Assembly: GCA_013138975.1 (NCBI GenBank)
Contig: WTBR01000029.1
Coordinates: forward strand, 1 to 39,510
DNA: 39,510 nt
Direction of reading: 5' to 3'
Source: Bacteroidales bacterium
GTDB taxonomy: Bacteria > Bacteroidota > Bacteroidia > Bacteroidales > UBA12077
This document shows positions 12,001 to 20,755 of this stretch, in pieces (position 1 is the first letter of the stretch; every line of letters begins with the position of its first letter). Below the pieces are notes generated by a model. The model did not search any database, was not told the origin of the DNA, and was given only the letters and a program-made list of their open reading frames with translations. Position numbers and translations under genes: made by a program.

Positions 12001-14883
12001 AATAAAATTAGTGTACTAAACTCTAATGAAGAATCACTTTCCGGAGTTCAACTTACACTATTAAATTCCGCAGGAGATCCTGTTACTGACAATAGAACAG
12101 AACATGGTACAGCCATTGTGCCAGGCAGTGATCTCTGGTTTGAATATTCGCCCAACAGCGAGTATTTTGGCGCCGACGTAATATATTATCAAGTAACTGC
12201 CGATCATGCTTACTCTCGAATTGACAGTGTAAATATATTAGTGATGTGTTGTTGTATCAATCTACCTGATCATCCTCTAACGGTTAATCCAAATGAGGAA
12301 TATGTTTTAGATCTCAATTTATTTACTGAGGAATATCCTAATTTGCAATTTTTATCCATTGGTATATTAGACAGGGATATAGTAGAGGCAAACATTAAGG
12401 ATGAAACACATCTACATTTTGTTCCGACAAACGATATTGTTTTTGCTGGACAATATACCCTTGAATATTATGCAACCGATAATAATACCAATTGCTATAA
12501 AGGCAAAATAAATTTAACATCAGGAATTGAAGACATAATAATTCCTGATATTAATGTTCATTTAACCATACTTGATACTGTTATTATAGAAATACCAGTA
12601 GCTGAAAAATATGGGTTTAGAATTAAAAGTTTTGAAGCCATAGCCGAAACTCTTGGTGAATTAACCATAATTAATAATCCTGTAGATAATGCCTTTCAAT
12701 ATAAACCAGCAGGAGGCATCGAAAATGTACATGCAGTTTCTTTTAATTATATATTGGAAAATTCTGCTGGCAAATCATTAAGTGGAAAGATTAACCTGAT
12801 CAATCTCATATCCAATCTTTCTCTTACTTACAATCCTGAAACTGTTCAGAAAAACAGTGTCGAAAATCAACTCAATGTACTTAAAGAGAGTGAATTGGAA
12901 TTTAATACGTATGAATTATTTATTATCGACAGCGAAGATAATACAGTAACCGAAGCTAAAACTCCTCATGGTAAGGTAATAGTGCACGATAATGAAGAAG
13001 AGAAAATTATTCTTTATACTCCAAATAACAGTTATTTTGGAACTGATATTTTCGAATATCAAATAGTAACAGAAGAAGGATATTATAGAAGAGGCACTGT
13101 AAATTTAATTGTGATGTGCTGTTGCCTTGATATACCTGATTATAACTCCCAAGTAACGCCAGGTACTGAATATGAAATTAATATTAATTTATTTGCTGAT
13201 ATTTATTCCGGAATCAGGTTTAAATCTCTGGGACAGTTCAATCGGGAAATTGTTAATGCAGGTATTATAAGCGATTCAATTCTTACTTTTATTCCGAGCA
13301 ACGATATTGTGTATGCCGGAAAGTACAGTTTTGAATATTTTGCGACTGATGACAATAAAAATTGCTATAAAGGAAAGATAAATTTAACCCCGGATATTTT
13401 TGAAGTAGAGTTGCCGGATATTAACGTAAATGTTACAACACTTAATCCTATAGTAATTCCTGTTGAGGTAGCAGAGAAATACCAATGGAAGATTCAAGAC
13501 TTTGTACCATTAAATGGATCTTATGGTGTATTGTCAATAATAAATGATTCTACATTTAATTATATACCCGCAGAGGGTTTAGAATCTGTATTAATGGCTA
13601 CTTTTAATTACACTCTAGTAAATAAGGATGGTAATGTGTTAAATGGAAAAGTAAACCTTATAAATATGATATCAAGCTTATTACAGCCATATGTTGAATT
13701 TTGGCAAATAAATAAGTTATTTTCAAATGATTTAATTTCAGGCGATCAATTTGGATATTCAGTTGATATTTATGACCAATTTGCAATAATTGGTGTCCGA
13801 AGCCGTAATATTGGAGAAACAATAAATAATGGGACAGCTTATATTTTCATAAAAAAATTATCAGGTCAATGGAGTCAGCATTTTGAACTAATAAACGAAG
13901 ATCTGCAACCCAATAATTTTTTCGGTCACTCTGTTGCCATTTATGATATTCCAAATGCAAGTTATTATGCACTTGTTGGTGCTTCTGGTAATAATGGGAT
14001 AGGAGCAGTTTATAGTTTCAGGTTTAATTTACAAATAGGTAGTTGGGAATCTCATGCCATAATCAAGGCTAACGATGCAGTAGCAGGTGATTCCTTCGGA
14101 AATGCGATAGATATAAATAATAATATAGCTGTTGTTGGTGCATATCTAAAAGATCTTGAGGTTTCCAATACAGGATGTGCATATATTTTTGGTCTGGAAA
14201 ATGGGCGATGGGTTCAGCTTCAGCGTCTTCAAGCTAGCGATGGCGAGGCGAATGACTATTTCGGCTATTCGGTAAATATTCATGGTTCGACGATTGTTGT
14301 TGGAGCTTATGCTGAAGATAGTGCTGCTTCAAATTCAGGTAGCTGTTATATATATGAAAAAGAAGGTGATGAGTGGGTGGAGGTTCAGAAAATTCTACCT
14401 GAAAATCCTGAGGCAAGTGAATATTTTGGTTATTCTTCTGCAATTTATGGAGATTGGATAGTAGTAGGATCAGTTTTAAAAGATATGAGTGGAATAAATT
14501 CAGGTAGTGCATCAGTTTATCGACGTGATAGTGCAAATAAGAATAATTGGATATTATTCCAAACCCTGCAAGCTGATGATATGGAACCTGAGGATCGTTT
14601 TGGAATTAGTGTAGTCATAGAAAATGAAACGATAATTGTTGGTTCTTTTACTGAAGATACCGGTGGATCAAATACAGGTAGTGTTTATGTATTTAAACTT
14701 GAAAACAATGAGTGGGTACAAAAGCAAAAAATACAACCTGCGGATTTGTCAACTAATAAGTATTTTGGATATGCAATAGGCTTACAGAATAACCAGGCAA
14801 TTATTGGGGCATATAATGATGTGATAAATGAAGTAAGCTCCGGCAGTGCATATATTTTTGAGCAAATTCCGCTGAAAGTGTAA
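9094..14883 (+). CDS. Giant fibre-like eCIS protein with duplicated Ig-like block and C-terminal FG-GAP beta-propeller (Afp13 position)
   Basis: This 1929-residue protein lies where Afp13/Pvc13 tail fibres sit. Residues 1-730 form an eCIS-type N-terminal region (LTHSQLNELFNYLDQQNRLT, IGIGIVCGLDV) that probably docks to the baseplate. Residues about 745-950 look like cadherin or Ig-like beta domains (ADYYDVIIGDSEVPLDILNN). Two homologous blocks of about 290 residues follow, near 950-1240 and 1240-1530. Each contains a VMCCC motif (cysteines 1052-1054 and 1342-1344), NCYKGKINLT, and a closing LINLIS or LINMIS. From residue 1550 to the end there are seven FG-GAP-like repeats (FGYSV, then VVGAY, then a Tyr-Ile-Phe strand), enough for one seven-bladed propeller like integrin alpha heads. 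I infer a target-binding fibre; the ligand is unknown. Confidence 0.78.
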   Translation: MNIQDNYPYFESNQVLTHSQLNELFNYLDQQNRLTRAKLIGIGIVCGLDVVAPAEGSTEIFPIKIAPGIGITSEGYLVVFEEFFASYRRAYTLPDGVHYDPFEYEDSGSDEVLQYELTELITNDDYIESTDTVLDETFLEDKVVIVFLEMYDYDPRTCLVRSCDEIGQTRYVKTRVLVASREIAENIREKTGLIPSTEDIFPERFDLPVISMKRVKLAPEDFDVPGDAYSLILNKYRINILEVYQSLIEAIKLTYTTYQPILLPLYTENPFETAIVETLFNITWNNYIQNETLSQNYFGMQYFYDFIKDLILAYDEFRIEAFDIVRKCNIDMSLFPRHLFLGEAYPSFDSENNPEDNRNGFTQPTIYKDLQEKIEKAKSLHQRIVEMIKSFNLVFISDPNNGLSLKITPSDEKQSFLSNRSIPFYYNYANAESRLLLNWNYELTRRNQSNQNLSYHASDYSAPDHVKKPLDYNYDKYPFLRIGGNAGASFDLVVTNLQALKKDNNIPFDFKLFNLNDIPENIEIADNNSWKDLQTEYISIRDSLTCALQKLVKNLKTPEGNEFSTEFENLDTQITELYPEILDVIPFDLNTFQIETFSEKVNELFDKLIDYNLYIKYLFGKLLYESYHINTPQVFHEQTQILNDTFHLIRHFMSNCIVYKLITVYYRYQYRKGYLQENSLELFPNFLKEHPGIEHDAGVCKRGTYIMLHDEVKLSPTVNENRIVADFALPYMCCSQNQQIPSPEDEADNLNLPPLAVADYYDVIIGDSEVPLDILNNDLIRDTNNLEITTVSETTSGGTVVQGDDGVIRYTHPEELSEADYLIDSFNYTIRQTNGGEEDSAPVKVLVRPPYKLQPKAVDDIEFTNIDTEIVIDVLKNDYYNDDTVIELQLQSPNSALGATLAIEIINDTGVDKQVIRYTPLVTGRDSFKYSINYPSSESEPSIGEVSVFVGTTSSFAALIKTVQKNSTNNKISVLNSNEESLSGVQLTLLNSAGDPVTDNRTEHGTAIVPGSDLWFEYSPNSEYFGADVIYYQVTADHAYSRIDSVNILVMCCCINLPDHPLTVNPNEEYVLDLNLFTEEYPNLQFLSIGILDRDIVEANIKDETHLHFVPTNDIVFAGQYTLEYYATDNNTNCYKGKINLTSGIEDIIIPDINVHLTILDTVIIEIPVAEKYGFRIKSFEAIAETLGELTIINNPVDNAFQYKPAGGIENVHAVSFNYILENSAGKSLSGKINLINLISNLSLTYNPETVQKNSVENQLNVLKESELEFNTYELFIIDSEDNTVTEAKTPHGKVIVHDNEEEKIILYTPNNSYFGTDIFEYQIVTEEGYYRRGTVNLIVMCCCLDIPDYNSQVTPGTEYEININLFADIYSGIRFKSLGQFNREIVNAGIISDSILTFIPSNDIVYAGKYSFEYFATDDNKNCYKGKINLTPDIFEVELPDINVNVTTLNPIVIPVEVAEKYQWKIQDFVPLNGSYGVLSIINDSTFNYIPAEGLESVLMATFNYTLVNKDGNVLNGKVNLINMISSLLQPYVEFWQINKLFSNDLISGDQFGYSVDIYDQFAIIGVRSRNIGETINNGTAYIFIKKLSGQWSQHFELINEDLQPNNFFGHSVAIYDIPNASYYALVGASGNNGIGAVYSFRFNLQIGSWESHAIIKANDAVAGDSFGNAIDINNNIAVVGAYLKDLEVSNTGCAYIFGLENGRWVQLQRLQASDGEANDYFGYSVNIHGSTIVVGAYAEDSAASNSGSCYIYEKEGDEWVEVQKILPENPEASEYFGYSSAIYGDWIVVGSVLKDMSGINSGSASVYRRDSANKNNWILFQTLQADDMEPEDRFGISVVIENETIIVGSFTEDTGGSNTGSVYVFKLENNEWVQKQKIQPADLSTNKYFGYAIGLQNNQAIIGAYNDVINEVSSGSAYIFEQIPLKV

Positions 14884-14900
14884 AACGATCAAGAACATAA

Positions 14901-17438
14901 ATGCCAAAAGAAAATTATACGCATATTATAGAGAAACAGATCGTTGAGATAACAACGGATAAATATGAGATTGCCCAAGATTTGCAAAATGATGTGTCCA
15001 GCTTGTTTAGACAAAAAATTATACCAGCATTAGAGAAAATTTGCGATAAGTATAATTCCACAAAAGATATCATACGGATTGACCGAATGGAACTGGATAT
15101 TGGAAAATTACCATTGCTTGAGTTTGATAAACTTTTTTGTGAGAATACGGTAGAACAATTTGAGAGTAAGTTAGAAGATATGATAGCTGAAATCAATCAT
15201 TCAGACAAAATCTCACCCAAACAAAAAGGAATAGATCAAATAGTAAGCGAAAAAGAAGCTAACAAAAATCAATATTTAAGCGAAACAGATAAACAATTTG
15301 AAATATTAGTACAATTTCTGAAAACAGGTAATTTACCCTGGCATCAATTAAATAAAAGCAATTTTGATATCTCAGAATTGTTTATGTCCTTATATGAGAA
15401 ACAACCCGAGAAACTATCCCTTGTTTTACGGACGCTCTTTAAGAGTAAAATAGTTTTAAAAAGATTTATTTATCAATTTCCCCAAAAAATAAAGCAAAGT
15501 ACTACCGAGTTATTTCTATCACCAAGTCAAGGAAGCAAAATTGCAGAGCTCGCATCAATATTTGTAGCTTATCAGCATTCAAATGAAGACCTAATACAAA
15601 GCAAAAAGGATTTACAATATACAATCTGGGAAGTTATTCTGAGTAGAGCTATTCAACAAGTTGTAAGTCTTGAGAAAATTATAATCCCCTTGGTTTATAA
15701 ATTCCTGCATCTTCTTAATGAAGCAAATCCCTCACCAGAATCATTCTTTAAAGATATTCTGAATTTTCAGGTTTATTTAAAAAAATCCCCTGTAAACAAG
15801 CAAAATATAATACTGACTGAGACACAGAAAATTATTGATCAAATTATTGCCCTCATATTTCACAAAATTACAAGTGAGAAAAATAGTAATACTCGAACCA
15901 GCTTGTTAAAATCATTGAAAACAACAGGAGGAATTAAGCACCTAAAGAAATTAAAATTCAAAAAAGAGCTTGATAAAAAAGCACTTACTGAGATTCTGAA
16001 ACAAATCGAATCATATGAGTTTGTTTATGGAAATAAAGAAAGCAAAGAATTAATAACTAAGAATATAAAAGATTCTGAAATATTGATTTCAGATACAACG
16101 AGCAAGTCTCAAATAAGTATTGAAGAAAAGGATGATAACAATGAAGAATTAACAGAAAGTACAGAATATAAAATAACAGAACCGTCCAATAACAAAAAGA
16201 AAGATGGAATTTCTCAAAATACCAAAGACCAAAAAAATGAGAATGAAGAAAAAAAGAAATTGACCAAAAAAGAAGAATTGACTTTAAAAAAGGAACAGAA
16301 GATTGATAAACATAATATTGAGGAGACTAACAAAAAGAAGGCTAAAAGTACTTTAGCTGATGAGCTTCAAAAAGAACAAAATTACATTCATAAAAAGCAC
16401 AAAGCTGCTATCAAGCATGAAGAGTCTGAAATGCAGGACAAATCAAATTTAAAGAAAGAGGAAGAAGAAGAATTAAGAATGTCTGAAGATAAGGATGCTA
16501 ACAAGGAAAATTTAACAGAAAGTACAGAATATAAAATAAAAGAATCTTCTCAGGACAAAAAGAAAAAAGGAAATTCTCAAAATACCAAAAACCAGGAAAT
16601 TGAGAATGAAGAAGAAAAGGAATTGACAAAAAAAGAAGATTTAACCTTAAAAAAGTTACAAAAGATTGATTCTCATGATAGTGACAAGAGCAATATTAAG
16701 GAGACCAAAAATAATTTGCCGGACAAGCCTCAACAAGAACAAAATAGGGATCAATCAGAAAACGAAAAATCATCAACATTAAAAGAGAATGTATCCGGGA
16801 AACTTAACACCGATAATTTGACAGAAGAAAATTCTGATTCTCAGGAAATGTATAAACAATTAAAAACAGAGTCACCCATTGCAAGAGCAAACCAGGAAGA
16901 AGAAATTATTAAACAATATTTAATAACCAAATTAGAAGATGAGATAATCATTGAAAATGCAGGATTAGTACTTCTCTGGCCTTATTTACCTTCATTGTTT
17001 AAAGAATTGGATTTACTCGATGATAAAAAGCAATTTAAAGATGAGCAAAGCAAATATTTGGCAATTGCTATTACCCAGTACCTTGTTACAGGTTCTGAAA
17101 CCGTGCAAGAGTACGATCTAACATTCAATAAACTTTTGTGTGGAATAGATTTATTAGAGCCAATACCAATTATTGAAAAATTACCGGAAAATATAAAGCA
17201 ATCTTCTCAGGAATTGTTGGAAATGGTCGTTAAAAAATGGACAGCCTTAAAAGGCACTTCCGCTCAAAGTTTACAGATTTCTTTTCTTCAGCGAGAAGGG
17301 ATTCTGATAAAGGCAGCCAATGGTTGGAAAGTCCAGATAGAGCGAATAACCTTAGATATTTTACTGGATAAATTGCCCTGGAGCATATCTATTATAGCCT
17401 TACCCTGGCGAAAAGAATTAATATATGTAGAATGGTAG
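14901..17438 (+). CDS. Contractile injection system tape measure protein (CIS_TMP-type, Afp14/Pvc14 position)
   Basis: The 845-residue protein has the two conserved ends of the CIS_TMP family. The N-terminus has HIIEKQIVEI and FRQKIIPALEKICDKY followed by RIDRMELDIGKLPL (about 59-72). The C-terminus has ENAGLVLLWPYLPSLFKEL (about 680-698), YLVTGSE, FNKLLCGIDLLEPIPI and LDKLPWSISIIALPW just before the stop. In the family this protein is thought to set tube length during assembly. Between the ends (about 400-640) lies a very charged Lys/Glu/Asn region that includes a duplication of about 121 residues (ELTESTEYKI from 416 and NLTESTEYKI from 537). The stop overlaps the ATPase start by 7 bases, supporting coupled translation. 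Confidence 0.88.
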   Translation: MPKENYTHIIEKQIVEITTDKYEIAQDLQNDVSSLFRQKIIPALEKICDKYNSTKDIIRIDRMELDIGKLPLLEFDKLFCENTVEQFESKLEDMIAEINHSDKISPKQKGIDQIVSEKEANKNQYLSETDKQFEILVQFLKTGNLPWHQLNKSNFDISELFMSLYEKQPEKLSLVLRTLFKSKIVLKRFIYQFPQKIKQSTTELFLSPSQGSKIAELASIFVAYQHSNEDLIQSKKDLQYTIWEVILSRAIQQVVSLEKIIIPLVYKFLHLLNEANPSPESFFKDILNFQVYLKKSPVNKQNIILTETQKIIDQIIALIFHKITSEKNSNTRTSLLKSLKTTGGIKHLKKLKFKKELDKKALTEILKQIESYEFVYGNKESKELITKNIKDSEILISDTTSKSQISIEEKDDNNEELTESTEYKITEPSNNKKKDGISQNTKDQKNENEEKKKLTKKEELTLKKEQKIDKHNIEETNKKKAKSTLADELQKEQNYIHKKHKAAIKHEESEMQDKSNLKKEEEEELRMSEDKDANKENLTESTEYKIKESSQDKKKKGNSQNTKNQEIENEEEKELTKKEDLTLKKLQKIDSHDSDKSNIKETKNNLPDKPQQEQNRDQSENEKSSTLKENVSGKLNTDNLTEENSDSQEMYKQLKTESPIARANQEEEIIKQYLITKLEDEIIIENAGLVLLWPYLPSLFKELDLLDDKKQFKDEQSKYLAIAITQYLVTGSETVQEYDLTFNKLLCGIDLLEPIPIIEKLPENIKQSSQELLEMVVKKWTALKGTSAQSLQISFLQREGILIKAANGWKVQIERITLDILLDKLPWSISIIALPWRKELIYVEW

Positions 17439-18784
17439 AAGACAATTTAAAATATAATGCCCTCGACATTCATAAGGAGCTAACCTGGTTTAAAACCATA
17501 CTTAAAACGCGTTCATTGCTCAACAGTAAAAGCGAAAGTAAATATCAGGAAGTCTTTGATGTCACACCACCCATTTTTAATGGCAGTACCTCTCCATATG
17601 CCACCTTTGTAAAAGACCAAAAGCTTACTTTCGAGGAAAGGTTTTTGCTTATTCTAGCCATGGCTCCTCATATAAAACCTGAGTTATTGGATGTATTTAT
17701 GCAAAGAAACAATAACACCGAACAGATATATACAGAGTTTGGGGGAAAAAAAGGCAAACATCATAATGGCTTTTTACCAACAGGTGAAACCCTGATGTTT
17801 ATATTGGCCGGTACCGATCTACAAAAAAGATTTCAATTACAAAATATATTTAACAGCGAGCATCACTTTATAAAAAACCATATTGTTTGGTTAGATGAGG
17901 TTGAAACAGATGAACCCCATCTTAATGGTGCAGTTACCATCTCGAAAGAAATTCTCGATAAGTTTACCATTGGATTTGTACGAAAGCCAAACTTTAGTTC
18001 AGGATTTCCCGCAAAACTTCTTGAAACAAACATGGAATGGGACGATTTGGTTTTGCCCTCAAACACTAATTTGCAACTAGTAGAAATAGAAGCCTGGTTA
18101 AAACATAACCATACTTTAATGAATGACTGGGGAATGAGCAAGAAATTTAAACCAGGTTATAAAACCCTGTTTCATGGTCCACCTGGTACAGGAAAGTCAC
18201 TTACCACTGCCCTTTTAGGAAAAAGAACAGGAATTGACGTATACAAAATAGACTTATCCAGAATTATATCAAAATATATAGGAGAAACAGAAAAAAACCT
18301 TTCCAAGATATTCGATAAGGCAGAAAGCAAGGGTTGGATACTTTTTTTCGATGAGGCCGATGCACTGTTCGGCAAACGAACATCAATAAACGATGCTCAT
18401 GATAGATACGCAAATCAGGAAGTTTCATACTTATTGCAACGAATCGAAGAATATGATGGATTGGTTATTCTAGCATCTAACCTTAAAAAAAATATTGACG
18501 AAGCATTTCAACGAAGGTTTCAATCGATGATTTATTTTCCAATGCCAGAATCTGAAGAAAGGTTAAAGTTATGGAAAAATGGATTCTCGGAAAAATGTGA
18601 ATTGGAGGAAAAGATCAAACTGAACCAGATAGCATCAAACTATCAATTAGCAGGAGGTTCAATCATTAATGTTATTCATTACTGCTCATTAATGGCTTTA
18701 AACAGTGGTACAAACACCATTCGATTAAAAGACATAACTGAGGGAATAAAACGTGAGTTTGGCAAAGGAGGCCGAACAATATGA
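17432..18784 (+). CDS. AAA+ ATPase of the eCIS (Afp15/Pvc15-like)
   Basis: This 450-residue AAA+ ATPase has a Walker A at residues 249-256 (GPPGTGKS), a Walker B at 305-313 (FFDEADALF), a sensor-like LVILASNLKKNIDEAF, and arginine-finger candidates in FQRRF. The N-terminal 230 residues are the eCIS-specific helical region. In Afp and PVC loci, the matching ATPase is needed for particle assembly or cargo loading and is not part of the mature particle. It overlaps the tape measure gene and is the last structural gene recognised. The start ATG at 17432 keeps the conserved N-terminal length. No defect is seen in its catalytic motifs. Confidence 0.93.
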   Translation: MVEDNLKYNALDIHKELTWFKTILKTRSLLNSKSESKYQEVFDVTPPIFNGSTSPYATFVKDQKLTFEERFLLILAMAPHIKPELLDVFMQRNNNTEQIYTEFGGKKGKHHNGFLPTGETLMFILAGTDLQKRFQLQNIFNSEHHFIKNHIVWLDEVETDEPHLNGAVTISKEILDKFTIGFVRKPNFSSGFPAKLLETNMEWDDLVLPSNTNLQLVEIEAWLKHNHTLMNDWGMSKKFKPGYKTLFHGPPGTGKSLTTALLGKRTGIDVYKIDLSRIISKYIGETEKNLSKIFDKAESKGWILFFDEADALFGKRTSINDAHDRYANQEVSYLLQRIEEYDGLVILASNLKKNIDEAFQRRFQSMIYFPMPESEERLKLWKNGFSEKCELEEKIKLNQIASNYQLAGGSIINVIHYCSLMALNSGTNTIRLKDITEGIKREFGKGGRTI

Positions 18785-18786
18785 TA

Positions 18787-18936
18787 TGTCCGCAAGAAAA
18801 CTACTATTTTTTATGTCTTTGATAAGAAAGCGACAAAGACAAGGCTTTCGAAGCGCTGGAAACCAAGGAACTTACTTTTGTAAGTGACTGTTTTCAGCAC
18901 GAGAGTAACGCAGTATTTGACGTTTTCTTGCAAAGA
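18787..18936 (+). repeat. MITE-like hairpin repeat, copy 1
   Basis: The gap between the ATPase and first effector holds a structured element. Outer arms GCAAGAAAAC (18792-18801) and GTTTTCTTGC (18922-18931) are perfect inverted repeats. A central hairpin, ACTTAC-TTTT-GTAAGT, occupies 18870-18885, flanked by imperfectly matching GCTGGAAAC and GTTTTCAGC. A homologous element lies at 34067-34197, so this is a dispersed repeat and not a simple terminator. It separates structural genes from cargo and may influence transcription across the junction. Confidence 0.65.
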
Positions 18937-18968
18937 CTATGCATGAACATTTCTAAATAGGAAAGATT

Positions 18969-20747
18969 ATGGCATCAATAAAACAATTTAATGATCCTCT
19001 AACAAGAAGAAAAAAAAGCCAACCCGTACCAACAGTTCAAAGAAAGATGAAAGTTGGCAGTCCAAATGATAAGTCAGAACAGGAAGCTAATAATGTTGCT
19101 GACAGGGTGATGCGAATGCCTGAGAATGAAGATAAGGAGTCTTTGAATATGCAACCGCAGGAAGAGGAAGAAAAAGTTTCGAAAATTAGCAGGCAAGCTG
19201 AGGCTGAAGAGGAAGAAAAAAATGCCGTATCAATGAAACCTGAAGAAGAAGAAGCTTCATTACAAAAGCAAGAAGATGAAGAATTGCAAAAACAGGCAGA
19301 TGATGAAGAGAAGGTAGATCTACAATCCGAAGAAGAGGAAACATCAATTTCCAAAGCATCAGAGGAAAAAGAGGAAGTAAACTTAAAATCAGCAAGGGCT
19401 CAAAATATGGCAAATTATGCCCCTTCGACAGTTGTAAATCAAATAAATACATCACAATCAGGAGGACAAGCCCTGCCGAAAAAAGCAAATGCAGAATTTT
19501 CACAAAAAATGGGTAGAGATTTTTCAGATGTAAAAATTCATAAGGATTCAAGAGCCGTTCAAATGAATAAAGATTTAAGCGCAAAAGCCTTTACACATAA
19601 AAATCATATTTATTTTAATCAAGGGAAATATGATCCGGATTCTTTAGGAGGGAAGAGGTTACTAGCACATGAGTTAACGCATACAATTCAACAAAATAGA
19701 AATAAAAATAATTTGGTTCAAAAATTTGACGTAGATGACGTTACAGTAGAAATGAATGGTAAAACATTTGTATTGGTCGAAGATTGGAATGGTATACTGA
19801 AAGGGACTAAAATAATAATTGTAGATTGGAAGGGCACTAAACCGAAAGCGTCTGCTTATTACATAAAAAAGAAAAAGAAAATAGCAATAGAGGTTCCGAA
19901 ATATGCCCTAAAACCAGAATATACAAGTGTAGCAGGAGTATCGAAATATGAAGTCGGTTTAGATAGTCAACGAAGCTCTGTAAAAAAATCACAAAAGAAA
20001 CTTGATGACTGGAAATCGAAAGAAGGGCAATATAAAAAAAACAGGGAATTATGGGAGAAAGAGTTAAAAAGACTAGAAGGTTTGCATGCTAAACGAGAGA
20101 AAACCATGAGTCGAATGCTTGTTAGGGAAACAATGTATAATAGGTTTGATGCCGATATAAAAAAATGGGTAGACTTTTATAATACCAAGTATTCCCCAAA
20201 AACAAATTTGAAATACAATATTGTAAAATCAATTATTTTTCAAGAAACCAGAATGGGTACAAGTGGAGTTCATTTAAAATCTCCACCGTATAATTATCAT
20301 GGCACTCCTCATCCAATTAAAAGCCGATTTAATTTAGGTCAAGTAATAGATTCTTTTGGACCACAACAATATTTAATGATAAAGGAAATGGCTCCGAAAA
20401 TTTATACAAAATATGGTTTCGATAAGTTTGAGAAAGAAGCCAAATGGAAAGGAATGACAGGGAAAGAATGGTGGACTGAAAACTTCAGGAAGGCTATTGA
20501 AGAGTTCTCAAAACTAAAAGATGCAAGTGGCGAAAACCTTATGGGAAATAAAAAGGAATTATTTCTGGATTATGAATTTTGGATAAGAGCAACTGTTAAA
20601 TGGTTATTTCAGAAGTTTTTTATAATGAAGAGTTGGAGTAAAGCAGTAAAGGCATACAATGGTTCAGGTAAAGCTGCAGAAAATTATAAAAAAGCAGTTA
20701 TTGATAGATCAAATAAAACCTCTCCTGTTTCAGTGGACAACAACTAA
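18969..20747 (+). CDS. eCIS effector 1: DUF4157 leader fused to a lysozyme/lytic-transglycosylase-like domain
   Basis: The 592-residue protein begins with the eCIS leader pattern (NDKSEQEANNVADRVMRMP, about 35-53). A Glu-rich tract with LQ/MQ/MK steps follows (about 55-140), then the rest of the DUF4157 core: DFSDVKIHKD, AFTHKNHIYF and LLAHELTHTIQQ, with HELTH at 234-238. DUF4157 marks eCIS-associated cargo in many bacteria. The C-terminal third looks like a soluble lytic transglycosylase or lysozyme fold: IVKSIIFQETRMGTSG with candidate catalytic Glu426, FNLGQVIDSFGPQQ, and a late AYNGSG (562-567). A coiled-coil-like basic stretch links the parts. The inferred role is peptidoglycan cleavage in a bacterial target. 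The lysozyme assignment rests on motifs only. Confidence 0.75.
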   Translation: MASIKQFNDPLTRRKKSQPVPTVQRKMKVGSPNDKSEQEANNVADRVMRMPENEDKESLNMQPQEEEEKVSKISRQAEAEEEEKNAVSMKPEEEEASLQKQEDEELQKQADDEEKVDLQSEEEETSISKASEEKEEVNLKSARAQNMANYAPSTVVNQINTSQSGGQALPKKANAEFSQKMGRDFSDVKIHKDSRAVQMNKDLSAKAFTHKNHIYFNQGKYDPDSLGGKRLLAHELTHTIQQNRNKNNLVQKFDVDDVTVEMNGKTFVLVEDWNGILKGTKIIIVDWKGTKPKASAYYIKKKKKIAIEVPKYALKPEYTSVAGVSKYEVGLDSQRSSVKKSQKKLDDWKSKEGQYKKNRELWEKELKRLEGLHAKREKTMSRMLVRETMYNRFDADIKKWVDFYNTKYSPKTNLKYNIVKSIIFQETRMGTSGVHLKSPPYNYHGTPHPIKSRFNLGQVIDSFGPQQYLMIKEMAPKIYTKYGFDKFEKEAKWKGMTGKEWWTENFRKAIEEFSKLKDASGENLMGNKKELFLDYEFWIRATVKWLFQKFFIMKSWSKAVKAYNGSGKAAENYKKAVIDRSNKTSPVSVDNN

Positions 20748-20755
20748 AATTGAGG

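Noticed and set aside
1..18784. T6SS or prophage as the identity of the contractile machinery
   Set aside because: PAAR, gp25 and J-like proteins also occur there, but the CIS_TMP-type tape measure, the Afp15-like AAA+ ATPase and the DUF4157 cargo together are specific for eCIS. No TssB/C/ClpV, capsid, terminase, holin or integrase was seen.
19037..19354. Serine-rich minus-strand frame
   Set aside because: It is the complement of the Glu-rich (GAA/GAG) tract of effector 1, which reads as Ser and Phe in reverse.
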